Shown: positions 27,521 to 36,712, counted from the first letter of the stretch. The stretch: 64,000 bases of DNA from Planctomycetota bacterium (GCA_016350165.1 CP066225.1:2232001-2296000), one strand, 5' to 3'. Made by a program: numbers and translations. Notes: generated by a model from the letters alone, not told the origin.

Positions 27521-27808
27521 TTACCCCAAAATATTCTTAAGCGCTGCAACATGATCCATAAACCGATCTCTGCCCTTCCCCGTCAGTTTCAGGTACGTGC
27601 GTGGCTTCTTCCCTTCAAAAACCTTCTTGATCCTCACATACCCCGCGTCCTCAAGCTTTGTTAAATGTGAACCAAGATTACCATCTGTCATCTTTAATTC
27701 ATCACGCACATATACAAAATCCACATCAGCATCACCAGGCAACACGTTCAACATTGCCATAATCTTGAGCCGTGCAGGCTGGTGAATGACCTTGTCTAAC
27801 TCATGCAT
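27521..27808 (-). CDS. winged-helix transcriptional regulator (HTH_34 type)
   Basis: A 95-residue single-domain regulator: 'HQPARLKIMAMLNVL', 'VYVRDELKMTDGNLGSHLTKLEDAGYV' as helix-turn-helix and 'KKPRTYLKLTGKGR' as the wing. This is the ArsR/MarR-like family often encoded with membrane proteins. It is the last gene of an apparent three-gene operon; only three bases separate it from the membrane protein gene upstream. Two matching palindromes in front of the first operon gene are good candidates for its operators. A palindrome copy (27796-27810) overlaps its start codon. Confidence 0.85.
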   Translation of the reverse strand: MHELDKVIHQPARLKIMAMLNVLPGDADVDFVYVRDELKMTDGNLGSHLTKLEDAGYVRIKKVFEGKKPRTYLKLTGKGRDRFMDHVAALKNILG

Positions 27809-27811
27809 AGA

Positions 27812-28411
27812 TCACCTCCACCGTAATTTAATATACGCACCACTGAATAACATCGAACCACCACACATCAGTGCCAACCATAACATGAAACGCCGACTGT
27901 CACCCAACCAGCCAACCAAAGTAATGAAATAACCCGCTACCGCAAGCCCCGCAACCAACAATCCGACAAAGATTAAAAATCGCGAATTAGCCCACAAACC
28001 CATCATTACGTACATGAACATCAACATCACAACAATCGCTGCACCAAACTGCATCCCATTCCAAGGCCACATCACCGCTAAAATCCCATTCGCAAACAGC
28101 ACACCCAAACCCCACATCCAACCAATATTCTTCCCAACTCTCTTCAATTCATCACTGACAATATCCTTCTTACGTGTATCCTTCCAACTCAACCAGGCTG
28201 TACCAATAAATCCGATCGAATTACCTATCAGCCAACCCCACCCATTCCATGATGGCGCCCAGTACGGCAGGGCAAAACATACCATCCAAACCGCGCCCCA
28301 CAACATCACAATATATCCAACAGGTCCCATCCCTAAGCGCTCTTTTATCTGCCGCGTCGTAACTTCAATATCTTTAAGCGCCTTCGCAGCTTCATCATTA
28401 CTCATATGCAT
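27812..28411 (-). CDS. multi-pass membrane protein, copy 2
   Basis: A 199-residue integral membrane protein with about five hydrophobic segments after a short soluble N-terminus. It is a clear paralog of the upstream gene product: both share 'W..VWMVC', 'GWLIG', 'WPxNGMQFG' and 'RFLIF'. The start at 28411 has AAGGGA seven bases upstream. Function unknown; membership in an operon with a winged-helix regulator suggests a regulated membrane function. Confidence 0.8.
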   Translation of the reverse strand: MHMSNDEAAKALKDIEVTTRQIKERLGMGPVGYIVMLWGAVWMVCFALPYWAPSWNGWGWLIGNSIGFIGTAWLSWKDTRKKDIVSDELKRVGKNIGWMWGLGVLFANGILAVMWPWNGMQFGAAIVVMLMFMYVMMGLWANSRFLIFVGLLVAGLAVAGYFITLVGWLGDSRRFMLWLALMCGGSMLFSGAYIKLRWR

Positions 28412-28490
28412 CGTTAAATCCCTTATAAATCCGCTCTCACTAAACTGATCCCATCCAATTCACATGCCAAACCAACACTCAAAAAACACG

Positions 28491-29090
28491 TCATTCCAAA
28501 CGAACGCGAGCATAGACACCACTACCAAAAAGTAATCCGCCGCAAACCACCGACATCCATAGCGCATAAGCTCTCATCCCATTAATCACTTCATGTTCCG
28601 CTAGAACATATCCAAGCACCGTCATCGCCGCGATCAAACATCCAATGAAAATCAGAAATCGAACTTCAAGCCATAATCCCGTCACCACAAACATAAACAT
28701 CACCATCAACACAATCACTGATCCAAATTGCATCCCATTCATAGGCCAAGCCATGTACAATATTCCAAACAAAAACGCAGCCCAGCATCCCCACGCTATC
28801 CAAATCCTTTTACTCTTCGCACGTAACTCTGTACTAACAATCTCTTTCTTTCTGCTATCCCATACTCCGAAACAGATCGTCGCGAAAACACCAATCCCAT
28901 CACCAATCAGCCAACCCTTCCCCGCATACTGCGGCAACCAGTACACAATCGCATAGCATACAATCCAAACCAAACCCCAGATCATCAATGGAGACCCTAT
29001 AGCACCCAACCCAGTCTTACGTTTAGTATCTCGCTCAACACCATCAATGTTATTTAAAAACCTTCTGGCATCATCCGCATTCATTTCCAT
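28491..29090 (-). CDS. multi-pass membrane protein, copy 1
   Basis: A 199-residue integral membrane protein, paralogous to the next gene (shared 'GWLIGDGIG', 'KKEIVSTEL', 'WPMNGMQFGSVIVL'). I start it at 29090, where GGAAAGGG lies about seven bases upstream; a longer frame to 29123 has no ribosome site. It is the first gene of the operon with copy 2 and the winged-helix regulator. Promoter-region palindromes at 29140-29154 and 29161-29175 lie 50-85 bases upstream. Confidence 0.8.
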   Translation of the reverse strand: MEMNADDARRFLNNIDGVERDTKRKTGLGAIGSPLMIWGLVWIVCYAIVYWLPQYAGKGWLIGDGIGVFATICFGVWDSRKKEIVSTELRAKSKRIWIAWGCWAAFLFGILYMAWPMNGMQFGSVIVLMVMFMFVVTGLWLEVRFLIFIGCLIAAMTVLGYVLAEHEVINGMRAYALWMSVVCGGLLFGSGVYARVRLE

Positions 29091-29139
29091 CACACAGCCC
29101 TTTCCTGTGAAATTAACCAGCAAAACCTTTCAACTTCAA

Positions 29140-29175
29140 TTGCAGTAACTGCAACAACTATTGCAAAAACTGCAA
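29140..29175. promoter_or_regulatory. paired palindromic operators upstream of the membrane protein operon
   Basis: TTGCAGTAACTGCAA at 29140-29154 and TTGCAAAAACTGCAA at 29161-29175 share the form TTGCAN5TGCAA. Their starts are 21 bases apart, about two turns of the helix. A further TTGCAA half-site follows near 29190. They are likely binding sites of the winged-helix regulator encoded at the end of this operon (inference). Confidence 0.55.
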
Positions 29176-29395
29176 TATCGACTTCGACAGTTGCAACCTT
29201 ATCGCAATGACAACCGCGACTGTAAATACAACTCCGATCATCAACCCAGTTTAAAAACTTAGTCACAATCTACAGCTTCAAAGCATTTTACTCTGCAATA
29301 CAGAGTACTCTGTGTATATCGTTCATTCAACCCTTTTACTTAAAAAATTTCGCCCTTGCACCCTCTCTTCTCAGTGCCTCGACAAGATTCACAAC

Positions 29396-29422
29396 AAAAA
29401 AACGCCGCAAGGATGCGACGCT
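29396..29422 (-). terminator. terminator after the D-cysteine desulfhydrase-like gene
   Basis: Six-base stem CGCCGC / GCGACG with a G-T wobble on the minus strand, followed there by a run of seven or more T. Confidence 0.6.
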
Positions 29423-29452
29423 TCTTTTCTTAACTTATTAAATAAACCACGC

Positions 29453-30478
29453 TTACACGCCAAGGTCATCTCTGTACGCGAATAGTGCCGGCCCGCCACC
29501 TGTGTGCCAAAACAACACCTTATCATCACCGGTCAGCTCGCCCTTACGCACCATATCAATCAGACCAGCCATCGAGCGACCCGTGTAAACCGGGCATACA
29601 AACAACCCTTCAGTTTTAGCTAACAGTGCAATCGCTTCGCGCTCTGCATCGGTCACGATTCCATAACCCACGCCGAGGTAATTCTGATTCACAATAAAAT
29701 CCTCAGCATTAAATGTCGCATCGTATCCAATACGATCTGCAGTTTTATCTGCAATCTCAGCCATCTGCTCTTCAAACGAAGGGCCACCATCAATACCCCT
29801 CGCAACATTCACGCCAACGATCTTGCCTTCATAACCACACAACTTAGCCCCCACAACCATGCCAACTTGCGTGCCACCACTACCTGTTGTGAACACGATA
29901 TGGCTTGGCTGCTCACCAAACACACCCAACTGATCCATCAGTTCTTGCATGGCTACCACATACCCAACGCTACCCACTTCATTGCTGCCACCCACAGGAA
30001 TCAAATAAGGCTCCTCCCCTGCATCCCTCAAATCATTCTCTAACTTTTCCATCAACGCTGCACGATTCTCACGTGCACACCAATGAACTCTCGAACCAAG
30101 CATCTCATCTAACAACAAGTTACCGTTCGACTTTTCCGGTGGCTGCCCAACCAAAACCAAATGACATTTCAAACCAGCCTTAATCGCAGCCGCTGCTGCT
30201 TGGCGACAATGGTTCGACTGAGCTGCACCAGCTGTAATCACACAGCTCGCCCCCTTCTCCACCGCATCAGCCATCAAATACTCAAGCTTTCTCGTCTTAT
30301 TACCACCAAAAGCCAAACCCGTTTGGTCATCGCGTTTCACCCAAAGCTCAGGTGCTGGCTTACCAGTCTCTTCACTCAACGCTTCACGTAACTTATCCAT
30401 TCGCTCAATCGCCGTTGGCAAATCCGCAAACTTCATACGTGGTACGTCATTTAACTTCGTAGCTTCTGATGTTTTCAT
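29453..30478 (-). CDS. PLP enzyme of the D-cysteine desulfhydrase/ACC deaminase family
   Basis: A 341-residue fold type II PLP enzyme. 'GNKTRKLEYLMADA' contains the PLP-binding Lys (residue ~61), 'ITAGAAQSNHCRQAAAAA' is the substrate Ser-Asn-His motif, and 'FTTGSGGTQVGM' is the glycine-rich phosphate loop. The family includes D-cysteine desulfhydrase, ACC deaminase and L-cysteate sulfo-lyase; this sequence looks closest to the D-cysteine desulfhydrase branch but the exact substrate is inferred. The ATG at 30478 is preferred over an adjacent GTG. It stands alone between terminators. Confidence 0.88.
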   Translation of the reverse strand: MKTSEATKLNDVPRMKFADLPTAIERMDKLREALSEETGKPAPELWVKRDDQTGLAFGGNKTRKLEYLMADAVEKGASCVITAGAAQSNHCRQAAAAAIKAGLKCHLVLVGQPPEKSNGNLLLDEMLGSRVHWCARENRAALMEKLENDLRDAGEEPYLIPVGGSNEVGSVGYVVAMQELMDQLGVFGEQPSHIVFTTGSGGTQVGMVVGAKLCGYEGKIVGVNVARGIDGGPSFEEQMAEIADKTADRIGYDATFNAEDFIVNQNYLGVGYGIVTDAEREAIALLAKTEGLFVCPVYTGRSMAGLIDMVRKGELTGDDKVLFWHTGGGPALFAYRDDLGV

Positions 30479-30506
30479 CACAGCATTCTAACCACATCGC
30501 ACAGAT

Positions 30507-30536
30507 AAAAAAACACGCTGCCTTCTCAGACAGCGT
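30507..30536 (-). terminator. terminator of the pseudopilin-like gene
   Basis: Stem ACGCTG / CAGCGT with a 10-base loop and a run of seven T on the minus strand. Confidence 0.75.
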
Positions 30537-30574
30537 ACCTTCTTTTCGTATCATTTAACCCCTCAATCCAAGCA

Positions 30575-31321
30575 TCATTTGTAAATACTTGCCATCCTCC
30601 CCACCCAGTCACTGTGATATCCACGAGGCTCATTCCCATCATGCCAATGACACACTTCCTCAGCCACCTCAGCCAACTTCATAAACTCAACATGCCCATC
30701 AAACATCCCCCAATACCCACCATTACTCGCATGCCAATAACTGAAATACCCACCGCCATCATCTTCCCCAGGCACCGTTCCACGACCATCAACCGAGTTA
30801 TACCTCAGGTCAGGCCAATACGATCGCGTCTCCAGCAACATCACCACATCACTACTCCGCTTAATCTGCTCCGCCAAAACATCACCCGTCGGCTGATCAC
30901 TATTTCTCATCTCCCACATCAACTCACCATTCAGCGCATAGTTTGATTGCGGATCGCTCACACACTGCGATCCACCAATCGTCCTACCCTCTTCAGTCAT
31001 CGCATCCGTTGGCGGCGGCGCTGGGCACAACCACGCTTCCTCATTCTCCAAGTACCCCTTCTTCGCCAACCATGCACGCCATGTCACATGCACATCATTC
31101 TGCAAACCAATCCGATTCGCAGGCAACCGCCCCTTGTAGTCATTCATAAACATCACATTCGTCAACAGGATCTGTCGCATATTGCTCGAGCAAGCTGCGC
31201 CTCTCGCAGCAGTCCTCGCCATGCTCAGTGCAGGCAACAAAATCCCGATCAAAAGCGAAATAATGCTGATCACCACCAGCAATTCCATCAACGTAAAACC
31301 ATACTCCCGAACTTTTCGCAC
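30575..31321 (-). CDS. type II secretion/type IV pilin-like protein (prepilin leader)
   Basis: A 248-residue protein with a prepilin N-terminal cleavage/methylation motif, '[19 protein letters not shown]', followed by a hydrophobic helix and 'NMRQI'. I start it at a GTG at 31321, because GGGAG lies seven bases before it and this leaves the short basic leader 'MRKVREYG' expected before the peptidase site; the longer frame from 31375 would add 18 residues of unlikely leader. The C-terminus with '[21 protein letters not shown]' is the H-x-G-DGHV pattern common in the planctomycete pseudopilin family. Probably assembled in the inner membrane by a type II secretion-like system encoded elsewhere. 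Confidence 0.88.
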   Translation of the reverse strand: MRKVREYGFTLMELLVVISIISLLIGILLPALSMARTAARGAACSSNMRQILLTNVMFMNDYKGRLPANRIGLQNDVHVTWRAWLAKKGYLENEEAWLCPAPPPTDAMTEEGRTIGGSQCVSDPQSNYALNGELMWEMRNSDQPTGDVLAEQIKRSSDVVMLLETRSYWPDLRYNSVDGRGTVPGEDDGGGYFSYWHASNGGYWGMFDGHVEFMKLAEVAEEVCHWHDGNEPRGYHSDWVGRMASIYK

Positions 31322-31408
31322 GTGATTACTCCCAGACAAGTCATACAGGTAAAAGCCAACCCAACAATCACACATACCATCTACTACTTATTCATCGAAC
31401 TTTCCCAT

Positions 31409-31437
31409 TAAAAAACGCCAGCCCAAAGACTGACGTT
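31409..31437 (-). terminator. terminator of the lipoprotein gene
   Basis: 8-bp stem AACGCCAG / CTGACGTT with one G-T pair, followed by T on the minus strand. Confidence 0.7.
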
Positions 31438-31466
31438 CTCATTCATTCGTTTATTGCATCGCTGAT

Positions 31467-32000
31467 TTACATCTGCTCACCAGCATCACCGGTATTGTCT
31501 TCTGTCTCATCAGCTTCTTTGCCTGCAGCATCCTGATCCAAAGGTGCAACCTTGCCGTCACTATCAACGACTTCTTGAGCACCTTCAATCTCATACTTCT
31601 CTTGCAGCAACTCTTCACCATCAGGCGACCTCAGCGTCATAATCTGCTGAATCGGAGTCCCCGGCAGTGGTACCACACCACTCTCTTCTGAGTGTGTGAA
31701 CACATACAAGCCAGTCAGGTCACTCTCCGTGCCCTGTACCAACTTCCAGTTCATCTCTGTTGGAATCACTGAATGAGAATTACCCTTGTTGCTGACCTGC
31801 TCATCAGAATTGAAATCCAGAATCAGACGGTAACCCGATGGAACATCGTAACTCCAAATCGGCTCTCCACTTGGCTTCTTCACGATCGTAATTGTCTTCA
31901 AGCTCACAGGTGTACTCTCATACACATGGCGATCAAATGAAGTACAACCAGCAAAAAGCACCACCGTCAAGAGCAGTGACAACACCGAAGTAATTTTCAT
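31467..32000 (-). CDS. putative lipoprotein
   Basis: A 177-residue protein with a lipoprotein signal peptide ending in the lipobox 'LFAGC'. The ATG at 32000 has GGAG nine bases upstream. The mature part contains short beta segments ('TITIVKKPSGEPIWSYDVPSG') and an acidic, probably disordered C-terminus ('GKEADETEDNTGDAGE'). Family not recognised. Confidence 0.75.
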   Translation of the reverse strand: MKITSVLSLLLTVVLFAGCTSFDRHVYESTPVSLKTITIVKKPSGEPIWSYDVPSGYRLILDFNSDEQVSNKGNSHSVIPTEMNWKLVQGTESDLTGLYVFTHSEESGVVPLPGTPIQQIMTLRSPDGEELLQEKYEIEGAQEVVDSDGKVAPLDQDAAGKEADETEDNTGDAGEQM

Positions 32001-32420
32001 CCTCGATATCTCCACATTTAAATCCTTAGTCGTTCGTATCTTCAGTCAATTGACCTGCTCACAAGATACGTTCATTCATCCCCGTGAGCCAGTCCCGATG
32101 TTAATCTGCGCAAAGTTTTTTTCAGTCGTTAACTTGCTTTTCGTATATACAAGACTTACGACTTTCATCCATAACGGTTCGCGCTTTCACCTATCTTATC
32201 GGCTCACCGCCACCCAACCTCAAACCTATTCCCAAACATTTCGCCCCTTATTATATCATCTCACCCAATATTACAACCACATATCCACTCTCATAACCCA
32301 TCTTTTAACACCAACTTAGCACCATTAAGACAAACCACGCACTCTCACACACTCCCAAAATCCTTCCACTCTTTTAACGACTCATTTACAATCAACTCCC
32401 CCAGCTATCCGGAGACAATC
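32001..32420. other. gene-free stretch between divergent genes
   Basis: About 420 bases of C- and T-rich DNA between the lipoprotein gene and the HAF-like gene. It must hold both promoters; I see no clear boxes, repeats or hairpins. Confidence 0.5.
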
Positions 32421-33515
32421 ATGACATTTATACGCCCATTTTTTCTGCTTTTCATCCTGTCATTCGTTTTCACCCCAACTCACGCCGCAACCTTCACCGA
32501 GCTAGGCCCCGTCATCGGCAATCTCGGTGACATCCACAAAACCCGCCTTGCAAACAACGGCAAAGCCGCTGCATGGAATTCCGATAAACACCATCCCTAC
32601 CGGTGGACCCTCCAACACGGCGTCCAACCACTTCACAATCCCGACGACCCCAATTCCGCTTCAAAACACTTCACCGTCTGGGGCATCGACAATTCAGGCG
32701 AAATAATCGTCGGCAACACAGGCGACAAAAAATACAACTTTGCCGCTGCTCTATGGACCGACAAAACCGGCGAAACAAAACTCCAAAAACCTCCCACTAT
32801 CATTAGATACTCAGCTCGAAACATCTCCTCCAACGGCAAATCCATCATCCTCGATAAAACAGTCCCACAGAAAAATGAACGAGCCTTTCGATGGTCAAAA
32901 AACTATCGCTTCAAACCCATCGGCGGCAGACTTAAAAACTACAAAATCATCATGAAAGTTCGTGGCATCTCCGACGACAGCTCCACAATCGTTGGCTGGA
33001 TCGCTGATCAATATCACAAAAATATCACCGCATTCGCCAGCATCAACGACAAGCTTCATTATTTACCACAAAACAGTTCAAAACAATCACTCGCGAAAGG
33101 TGTTTCAGGCAACGGACTTTTCGTCGTCGGCTCTTTCGCCAACACCGGTAAAGAAATTAATTCTGCATTCGTTTGGCCAATTGACGGCCCCCTCTACATC
33201 ATCGACCCATTACCTAACACCACAGGCATTACCGCAAACGACATCACAAATGACGGCTCAATCGCTGTCGGCTTCACGTATAAACCTAATCGTGGCGTCT
33301 TCTGGACCCAAACCGACGGTACACAACCCATCGAAAACCTCCTCACCGAATGGGGCCTCGACGAATACATCAAAGACCTCACTTTTAAATCCGTTCAAGG
33401 CATCTCAAACGATGGCAACACCATCCTCGGAATCGCAACTCGTCCCGACGACACCTCATTCCTCTGGCTCGCTCAAAAACAAATGCCACCACCCACCCCA
33501 TCAATCACCAAATAA
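32421..33515 (+). CDS. exported HAF-repeat-like protein
   Basis: A 364-residue exported protein. Signal peptide 'PFFLLFILSFVFTPTHA' at residues 6-22. The rest consists of about six imperfect repeats with the pattern G-I-S-x-D/N-G-x-x-I/V-V-G (for example 'VRGISDDSSTIVGW', 'AKGVSGNGLFVVGS', 'ANDITNDGSIAVGF', 'VQGISNDGNTILGI'), the hallmark of the extracellular HAF repeat family, likely a beta-propeller-like fold. Unlike many relatives it has no PEP-CTERM tail. GGAG lies six bases before the ATG. Its stop is one base from the stop of the convergent HxlR gene. Confidence 0.82.
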   Translation: MTFIRPFFLLFILSFVFTPTHAATFTELGPVIGNLGDIHKTRLANNGKAAAWNSDKHHPYRWTLQHGVQPLHNPDDPNSASKHFTVWGIDNSGEIIVGNTGDKKYNFAAALWTDKTGETKLQKPPTIIRYSARNISSNGKSIILDKTVPQKNERAFRWSKNYRFKPIGGRLKNYKIIMKVRGISDDSSTIVGWIADQYHKNITAFASINDKLHYLPQNSSKQSLAKGVSGNGLFVVGSFANTGKEINSAFVWPIDGPLYIIDPLPNTTGITANDITNDGSIAVGFTYKPNRGVFWTQTDGTQPIENLLTEWGLDEYIKDLTFKSVQGISNDGNTILGIATRPDDTSFLWLAQKQMPPPTPSITK

Positions 33516-33516
33516 C

Positions 33517-34020
33517 TCACCCCTCTTCACGCCTCGCACTCGCTTTTTCAATCATCCCAATCAACTGCTTCTCCAGCGTAACTGGATCGCTATCCAATAG
33601 CTCGCGCATCCCCTCAGGCATCCACGTCTCATGAAACTCACCGCTCCACATCAACAACTTCACCATCACCGGCCCAAACCGCCTCGCCTTCTCTGTTAAC
33701 TCATACCTCACCTTCGCACCCTTCACCACGCCCTGCTCCCTCACCACCATGTGCCATTTCTCCAGCCGCTTGAGACGATCCGCAAGCAGATTCGTCGAAA
33801 TACCCTCACTCGATTTCAAAAACTCGCCGTAGTACCGCTTCCCAAAAATCAGCATGTCTCGCAGGATCAGAATCGTCCACTTATCACCCAACATTTCCAG
33901 CGCCACATTAATCGGGCACAACGATCGCACCTCATCGCTATCAATCTTCTCACGCTGAGTTCCCACCTCTCCCTCTTTAACTTCTTTCAAAGCATCATCT
34001 TGCGCATTCACTTCTTCCAT
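33517..34020 (-). CDS. HxlR-family transcriptional regulator
   Basis: A 167-residue winged-helix protein: 'LCPINVALEMLGDKWTILIL' (conserved Cys and DKW motif of HxlR), 'GISTNLLADRLKRLEKWHMV' as recognition helix, and 'YELTEKARRFGPVM' as the wing end. The family responds to redox or aldehyde/quinone stress in some members. It has an unusual ~35-residue acidic N-terminal extension. It is divergently transcribed from a DinB-family gene, and a perfect 17-bp palindrome lies in the shared promoter, so control of itself and of DinB is likely. It starts at the ATG at 34020; an in-frame GTG lies seven codons upstream. Confidence 0.9.
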   Translation of the reverse strand: MEEVNAQDDALKEVKEGEVGTQREKIDSDEVRSLCPINVALEMLGDKWTILILRDMLIFGKRYYGEFLKSSEGISTNLLADRLKRLEKWHMVVREQGVVKGAKVRYELTEKARRFGPVMVKLLMWSGEFHETWMPEGMRELLDSDPVTLEKQLIGMIEKASARREEG

Positions 34021-34043
34021 AACACAAAATTCTACCACCAACC

Positions 34044-34099
34044 ACTTGCAATTTGCAAGTAATCTTTGTTACAATCCAAACCACTTGCTTTTCACAAGT
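34044..34099 (+). promoter_or_regulatory. HxlR operators overlapping a DinB promoter
   Basis: ACTTGCAATTTGCAAGT at 34044-34060 is a perfect 17-bp palindrome; ACTTGCTTTTCACAAGT at 34083-34099 has the same length and outer arms. TTGCAA at 34046-34051 and TACAAT at 34070-34075, 18 bases apart, form a plausible promoter for the DinB gene. The first palindrome covers the -35 box and the second lies downstream of the -10 box, an arrangement expected for repression. Confidence 0.6.
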
Positions 34100-34134
34100 A
34101 GTTTCATACCCAAACTCCAAACAAGGAAACAACC

Positions 34135-34668
34135 ATGAGCCTGTACGAACAATTCTTAGCCGAACTCGAGCACGAAGCCATCGCCACGCGTCGCTTCCTC
34201 GACCGCATTCCTGCTGATCAGCTCGACTGGACCCCACACCCCAAATCCATGACCATCGGACAACTCGGCTTTCACCTCGCCACCGCCCCCACCGGCATTC
34301 TCAGCTTCCTCAAAGACGACCGCTTCGTCGTACCAGACTTCAACTCACTCGAACGCGAAACCCCCACCTCAAAGCAGCAGATCCTCGACGCTTTCGAGCA
34401 AAGCATCGCCGACTTCAAAGCGGCTGCCTCTTGTCTCACCGACGAAAAACTCCAATCCACATGGAGCATCGTCACCGAAACCGACCAGGAACTTCTCGCC
34501 CTACCACGCCAAGTCGCCATCCGTTCACTACTCTTCAACCACCTCTACCACCATCGCGGACAACTCGGCGTCTACCTCCGACTCATCGGCGCCTCCGTCC
34601 CATCATCCTACGGCCCCTCAGGCGACGAACTACCAGACTGGCTCAAAGACTTAGCCCAAGCCAACTAA
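34135..34668 (+). CDS. DinB-family protein
   Basis: A 177-residue four-helix-bundle protein of the DinB/YfiT-like family. 'TIGQLGFHLATAPTGIL' and 'LFNHLYHHRGQLGVYLRLIG' carry the His residues that usually bind a divalent metal. Such proteins are often thiol-S-transferases or of unknown function in stress response. Divergent from an HxlR regulator with palindromes across its promoter. CAAGGA lies about eight bases before the ATG. Confidence 0.88.
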   Translation: MSLYEQFLAELEHEAIATRRFLDRIPADQLDWTPHPKSMTIGQLGFHLATAPTGILSFLKDDRFVVPDFNSLERETPTSKQQILDAFEQSIADFKAAASCLTDEKLQSTWSIVTETDQELLALPRQVAIRSLLFNHLYHHRGQLGVYLRLIGASVPSSYGPSGDELPDWLKDLAQAN

Positions 34669-34709
34669 ACAAACACGATCCCATCCTGAACAATAGGGAT
34701 CACAACTCC

Positions 34710-34746
34710 AAGCACCTCATAGCCCACTGTGAGGTGCTTCTTTTTC
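34710..34746. terminator. bidirectional terminator between DinB and SulP genes
   Basis: 10-bp stem AAGCACCTCA / TGAGGTGCTT with a 10-base loop, followed by T. Confidence 0.85.
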
Positions 34747-36476
34747 TACTTATCTTTCTTCTTCTTTTTATCCATCTCAAACTCAAACTTCTCAACCGCC
34801 TCACCAATCTCATCACATATATGCTCATCACCCACATGATCAAGCAGCCCTTTTTTCTTCATCGCCAATAACGGTTGCTCCTGCGCTCCAACCAAATACA
34901 ACTTCACCTTACGCTGACCACACACACGTATAAACGTCTCAAAATGATGCAACGCCGTCGCATCCATCACAGGCACATCACCCATCAACACCAAAATCCC
35001 CTTCACATCCGTCCTGATCTGCCGCGTCACATCCACAAACTTATCAACCACCCCAAAGAAGAACGGCCCATTAATCTCATACACCAACAACCGCGAACCA
35101 AACTTCCTCATAATCTTCCGACGTATCGCAGCATCATGCAGCCCCACCCGCCCCGTACTCTTCTGACCAAACATCCCACCCACTTCCTGTACATCCGCAA
35201 CATCTGCCATCCGTTTCATAAACAGAAACACCGACAACACCAGCCCCACCTGCAACGCAACAACCAACTCAAACACAACCGTCATCACAAACGTCAGCAG
35301 AAAAACCATCCCGTCACTCAACGGCCCCTTCCCAATATCATGAAAAGCATGCCAGTCCGCCATGTTGTAACACACAACAAACAGCACCGCCGCCAATGCT
35401 GTCAACGGAATCATCTTCGCATAAGGCATAAACACCAGCACAACCAATAACACCGTCGCCGAATGTACTAATCCCGCAATAGGTGTCCGCGCACCATTCT
35501 TCGCATTCGTCGCCGTCCTTGCAATCGCTCCCGTTGCAGGCATCCCCCCAAACATTGCTGCGCCCACATTCCCCAAACCCTGGCCCACTAACTCTGCATT
35601 AGACCTGTGACGACTCCCAATCATCCCGTCCGTCACCACCGCCGACAATAAACTCTCGATCCCCGCCAAAATCGCAATCGTGATCGCAGGCCCAATCAGA
35701 CTCTGCACCATCTCACGATCCACCCCGCTCGGCAAAGTAAACTCAGGCACCCCTCCCTCCAAATCACTGAACTGACTCCCAATCGTCGCCACACCCATCA
35801 ATCCCAATTCCTCAGGCAACCACGCAACCGCCAACGTCGCCACAACAATCGCAACCAACGCACCCGGCAAATAACGCATCCACTTACTCGGCCACTTATC
35901 CCACACCAACATCACTACCAGCGAAAAAATCCCAAGCTCAAGCGTACCCCAATCAATGCTCCAAATATTCTTCACATACACCCCAACCAGCGGCACAAAA
36001 TCCACCGGCACCTTATCCAAATCCATCCCCGTAAAATCCTTAATCTGAATCACCGCCGTCAATATCGCGATCCCAGCCGTAAACCCCGTCACCACAGGAT
36101 ACGGAATGTATTTGATCATCCCTCCCATCCGCGACAAACCCATCACCAACAAAATCCCACCCGCCATCCACGTCGTCACCAACAACCCATCAATCCCAAA
36201 CTCCGACACGACCCCATAAATCACCGGCACAAACGCAGCCGTCGGCCCCCCAATCTGTACACGACTCCCACCAAACACAGCGACCAAAAACCCCGCCACC
36301 GCCGACGTAATTAACCCCCACTCAGGACTCAACCCCGAAGCAATCGCCAGCGCAATCGAAAGCGGGATCGCAATAATCCCAACCAATATCCCCGCTACCA
36401 CATCGCGCGCAAACTGATCTTTGGTGTAACCCTTCATCACCGTAAACAGCACTGGTACCAACGATCGATTCTGCAT
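34746..36476 (-). CDS. SulP-family anion transporter, copy 2
   Basis: A 576-residue inner-membrane transporter. 'VVAGILVGIIAIPLSIALAIA' is the SulP signature region and 'GSRVQIGGPTAAFVPV' the conserved glycine-rich loop. About 11-13 membrane segments run to residue ~420, followed by a cytoplasmic STAS domain ('VYEINGPFFFGVVDKF', 'VLMGDVPVMDATALHHFE'). The family moves sulfate, bicarbonate or other anions. It is a tandem paralog of the next gene upstream. Two copies of the dispersed palindrome lie inside it (35468-35482 and 35588-35602). Starts at an ATG at 36476. Confidence 0.93.
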   Translation of the reverse strand: MQNRSLVPVLFTVMKGYTKDQFARDVVAGILVGIIAIPLSIALAIASGLSPEWGLITSAVAGFLVAVFGGSRVQIGGPTAAFVPVIYGVVSEFGIDGLLVTTWMAGGILLVMGLSRMGGMIKYIPYPVVTGFTAGIAILTAVIQIKDFTGMDLDKVPVDFVPLVGVYVKNIWSIDWGTLELGIFSLVVMLVWDKWPSKWMRYLPGALVAIVVATLAVAWLPEELGLMGVATIGSQFSDLEGGVPEFTLPSGVDREMVQSLIGPAITIAILAGIESLLSAVVTDGMIGSRHRSNAELVGQGLGNVGAAMFGGMPATGAIARTATNAKNGARTPIAGLVHSATVLLVVLVFMPYAKMIPLTALAAVLFVVCYNMADWHAFHDIGKGPLSDGMVFLLTFVMTVVFELVVALQVGLVLSVFLFMKRMADVADVQEVGGMFGQKSTGRVGLHDAAIRRKIMRKFGSRLLVYEINGPFFFGVVDKFVDVTRQIRTDVKGILVLMGDVPVMDATALHHFETFIRVCGQRKVKLYLVGAQEQPLLAMKKKGLLDHVGDEHICDEIGEAVEKFEFEMDKKKKKDK

Positions 36477-36590
36477 AAATCACCACCACCCGATAACGCA
36501 CAACAGCCCCACACACCTCTACTTATATTAAACGACCACTCCTCCCCAATCCCCCCAAAATTCCCTTCATCCCCTCCGTCATCCACAACC

Positions 36591-36653
36591 CACGATACGC
36601 TTTAGTGAGACAAATCAAAATAACCGCCGATCCACGATCGGCGCGCACACCCC
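36591..36653. repeat. REP-like element, copy 1
   Basis: Shares with three other copies a left block containing CGATACGCT and a right hairpin CGCCGATC-CAC-GATCGGCG (36625-36643). Located between the two SulP genes. Confidence 0.7.
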
Positions 36654-36677
36654 TCAAACCTCACCTCATCCCCCAAA

Positions 36678-36712
36678 TAAAAAAGCACCTCACTCTATTC
36701 AGCAAGGTGCTT
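36678..36712 (-). terminator. terminator of SulP copy 1
   Basis: 8-bp stem AAGCACCT / AGGTGCTT with a T-rich tail on the minus strand. Confidence 0.7.

Noticed and set aside
29140-29175. Short CRISPR-like repeat pair
   Set aside because: Only two 15-bp palindromes at operator distance are present, with no spacer-sized regular repeats or cas genes.
34875-35450. 191-codon plus-strand ORF within the SulP gene
   Set aside because: It is a His/Gln/Arg-rich antisense shadow typical of C-rich top-strand DNA; the minus strand encodes an unmistakable SulP transporter.
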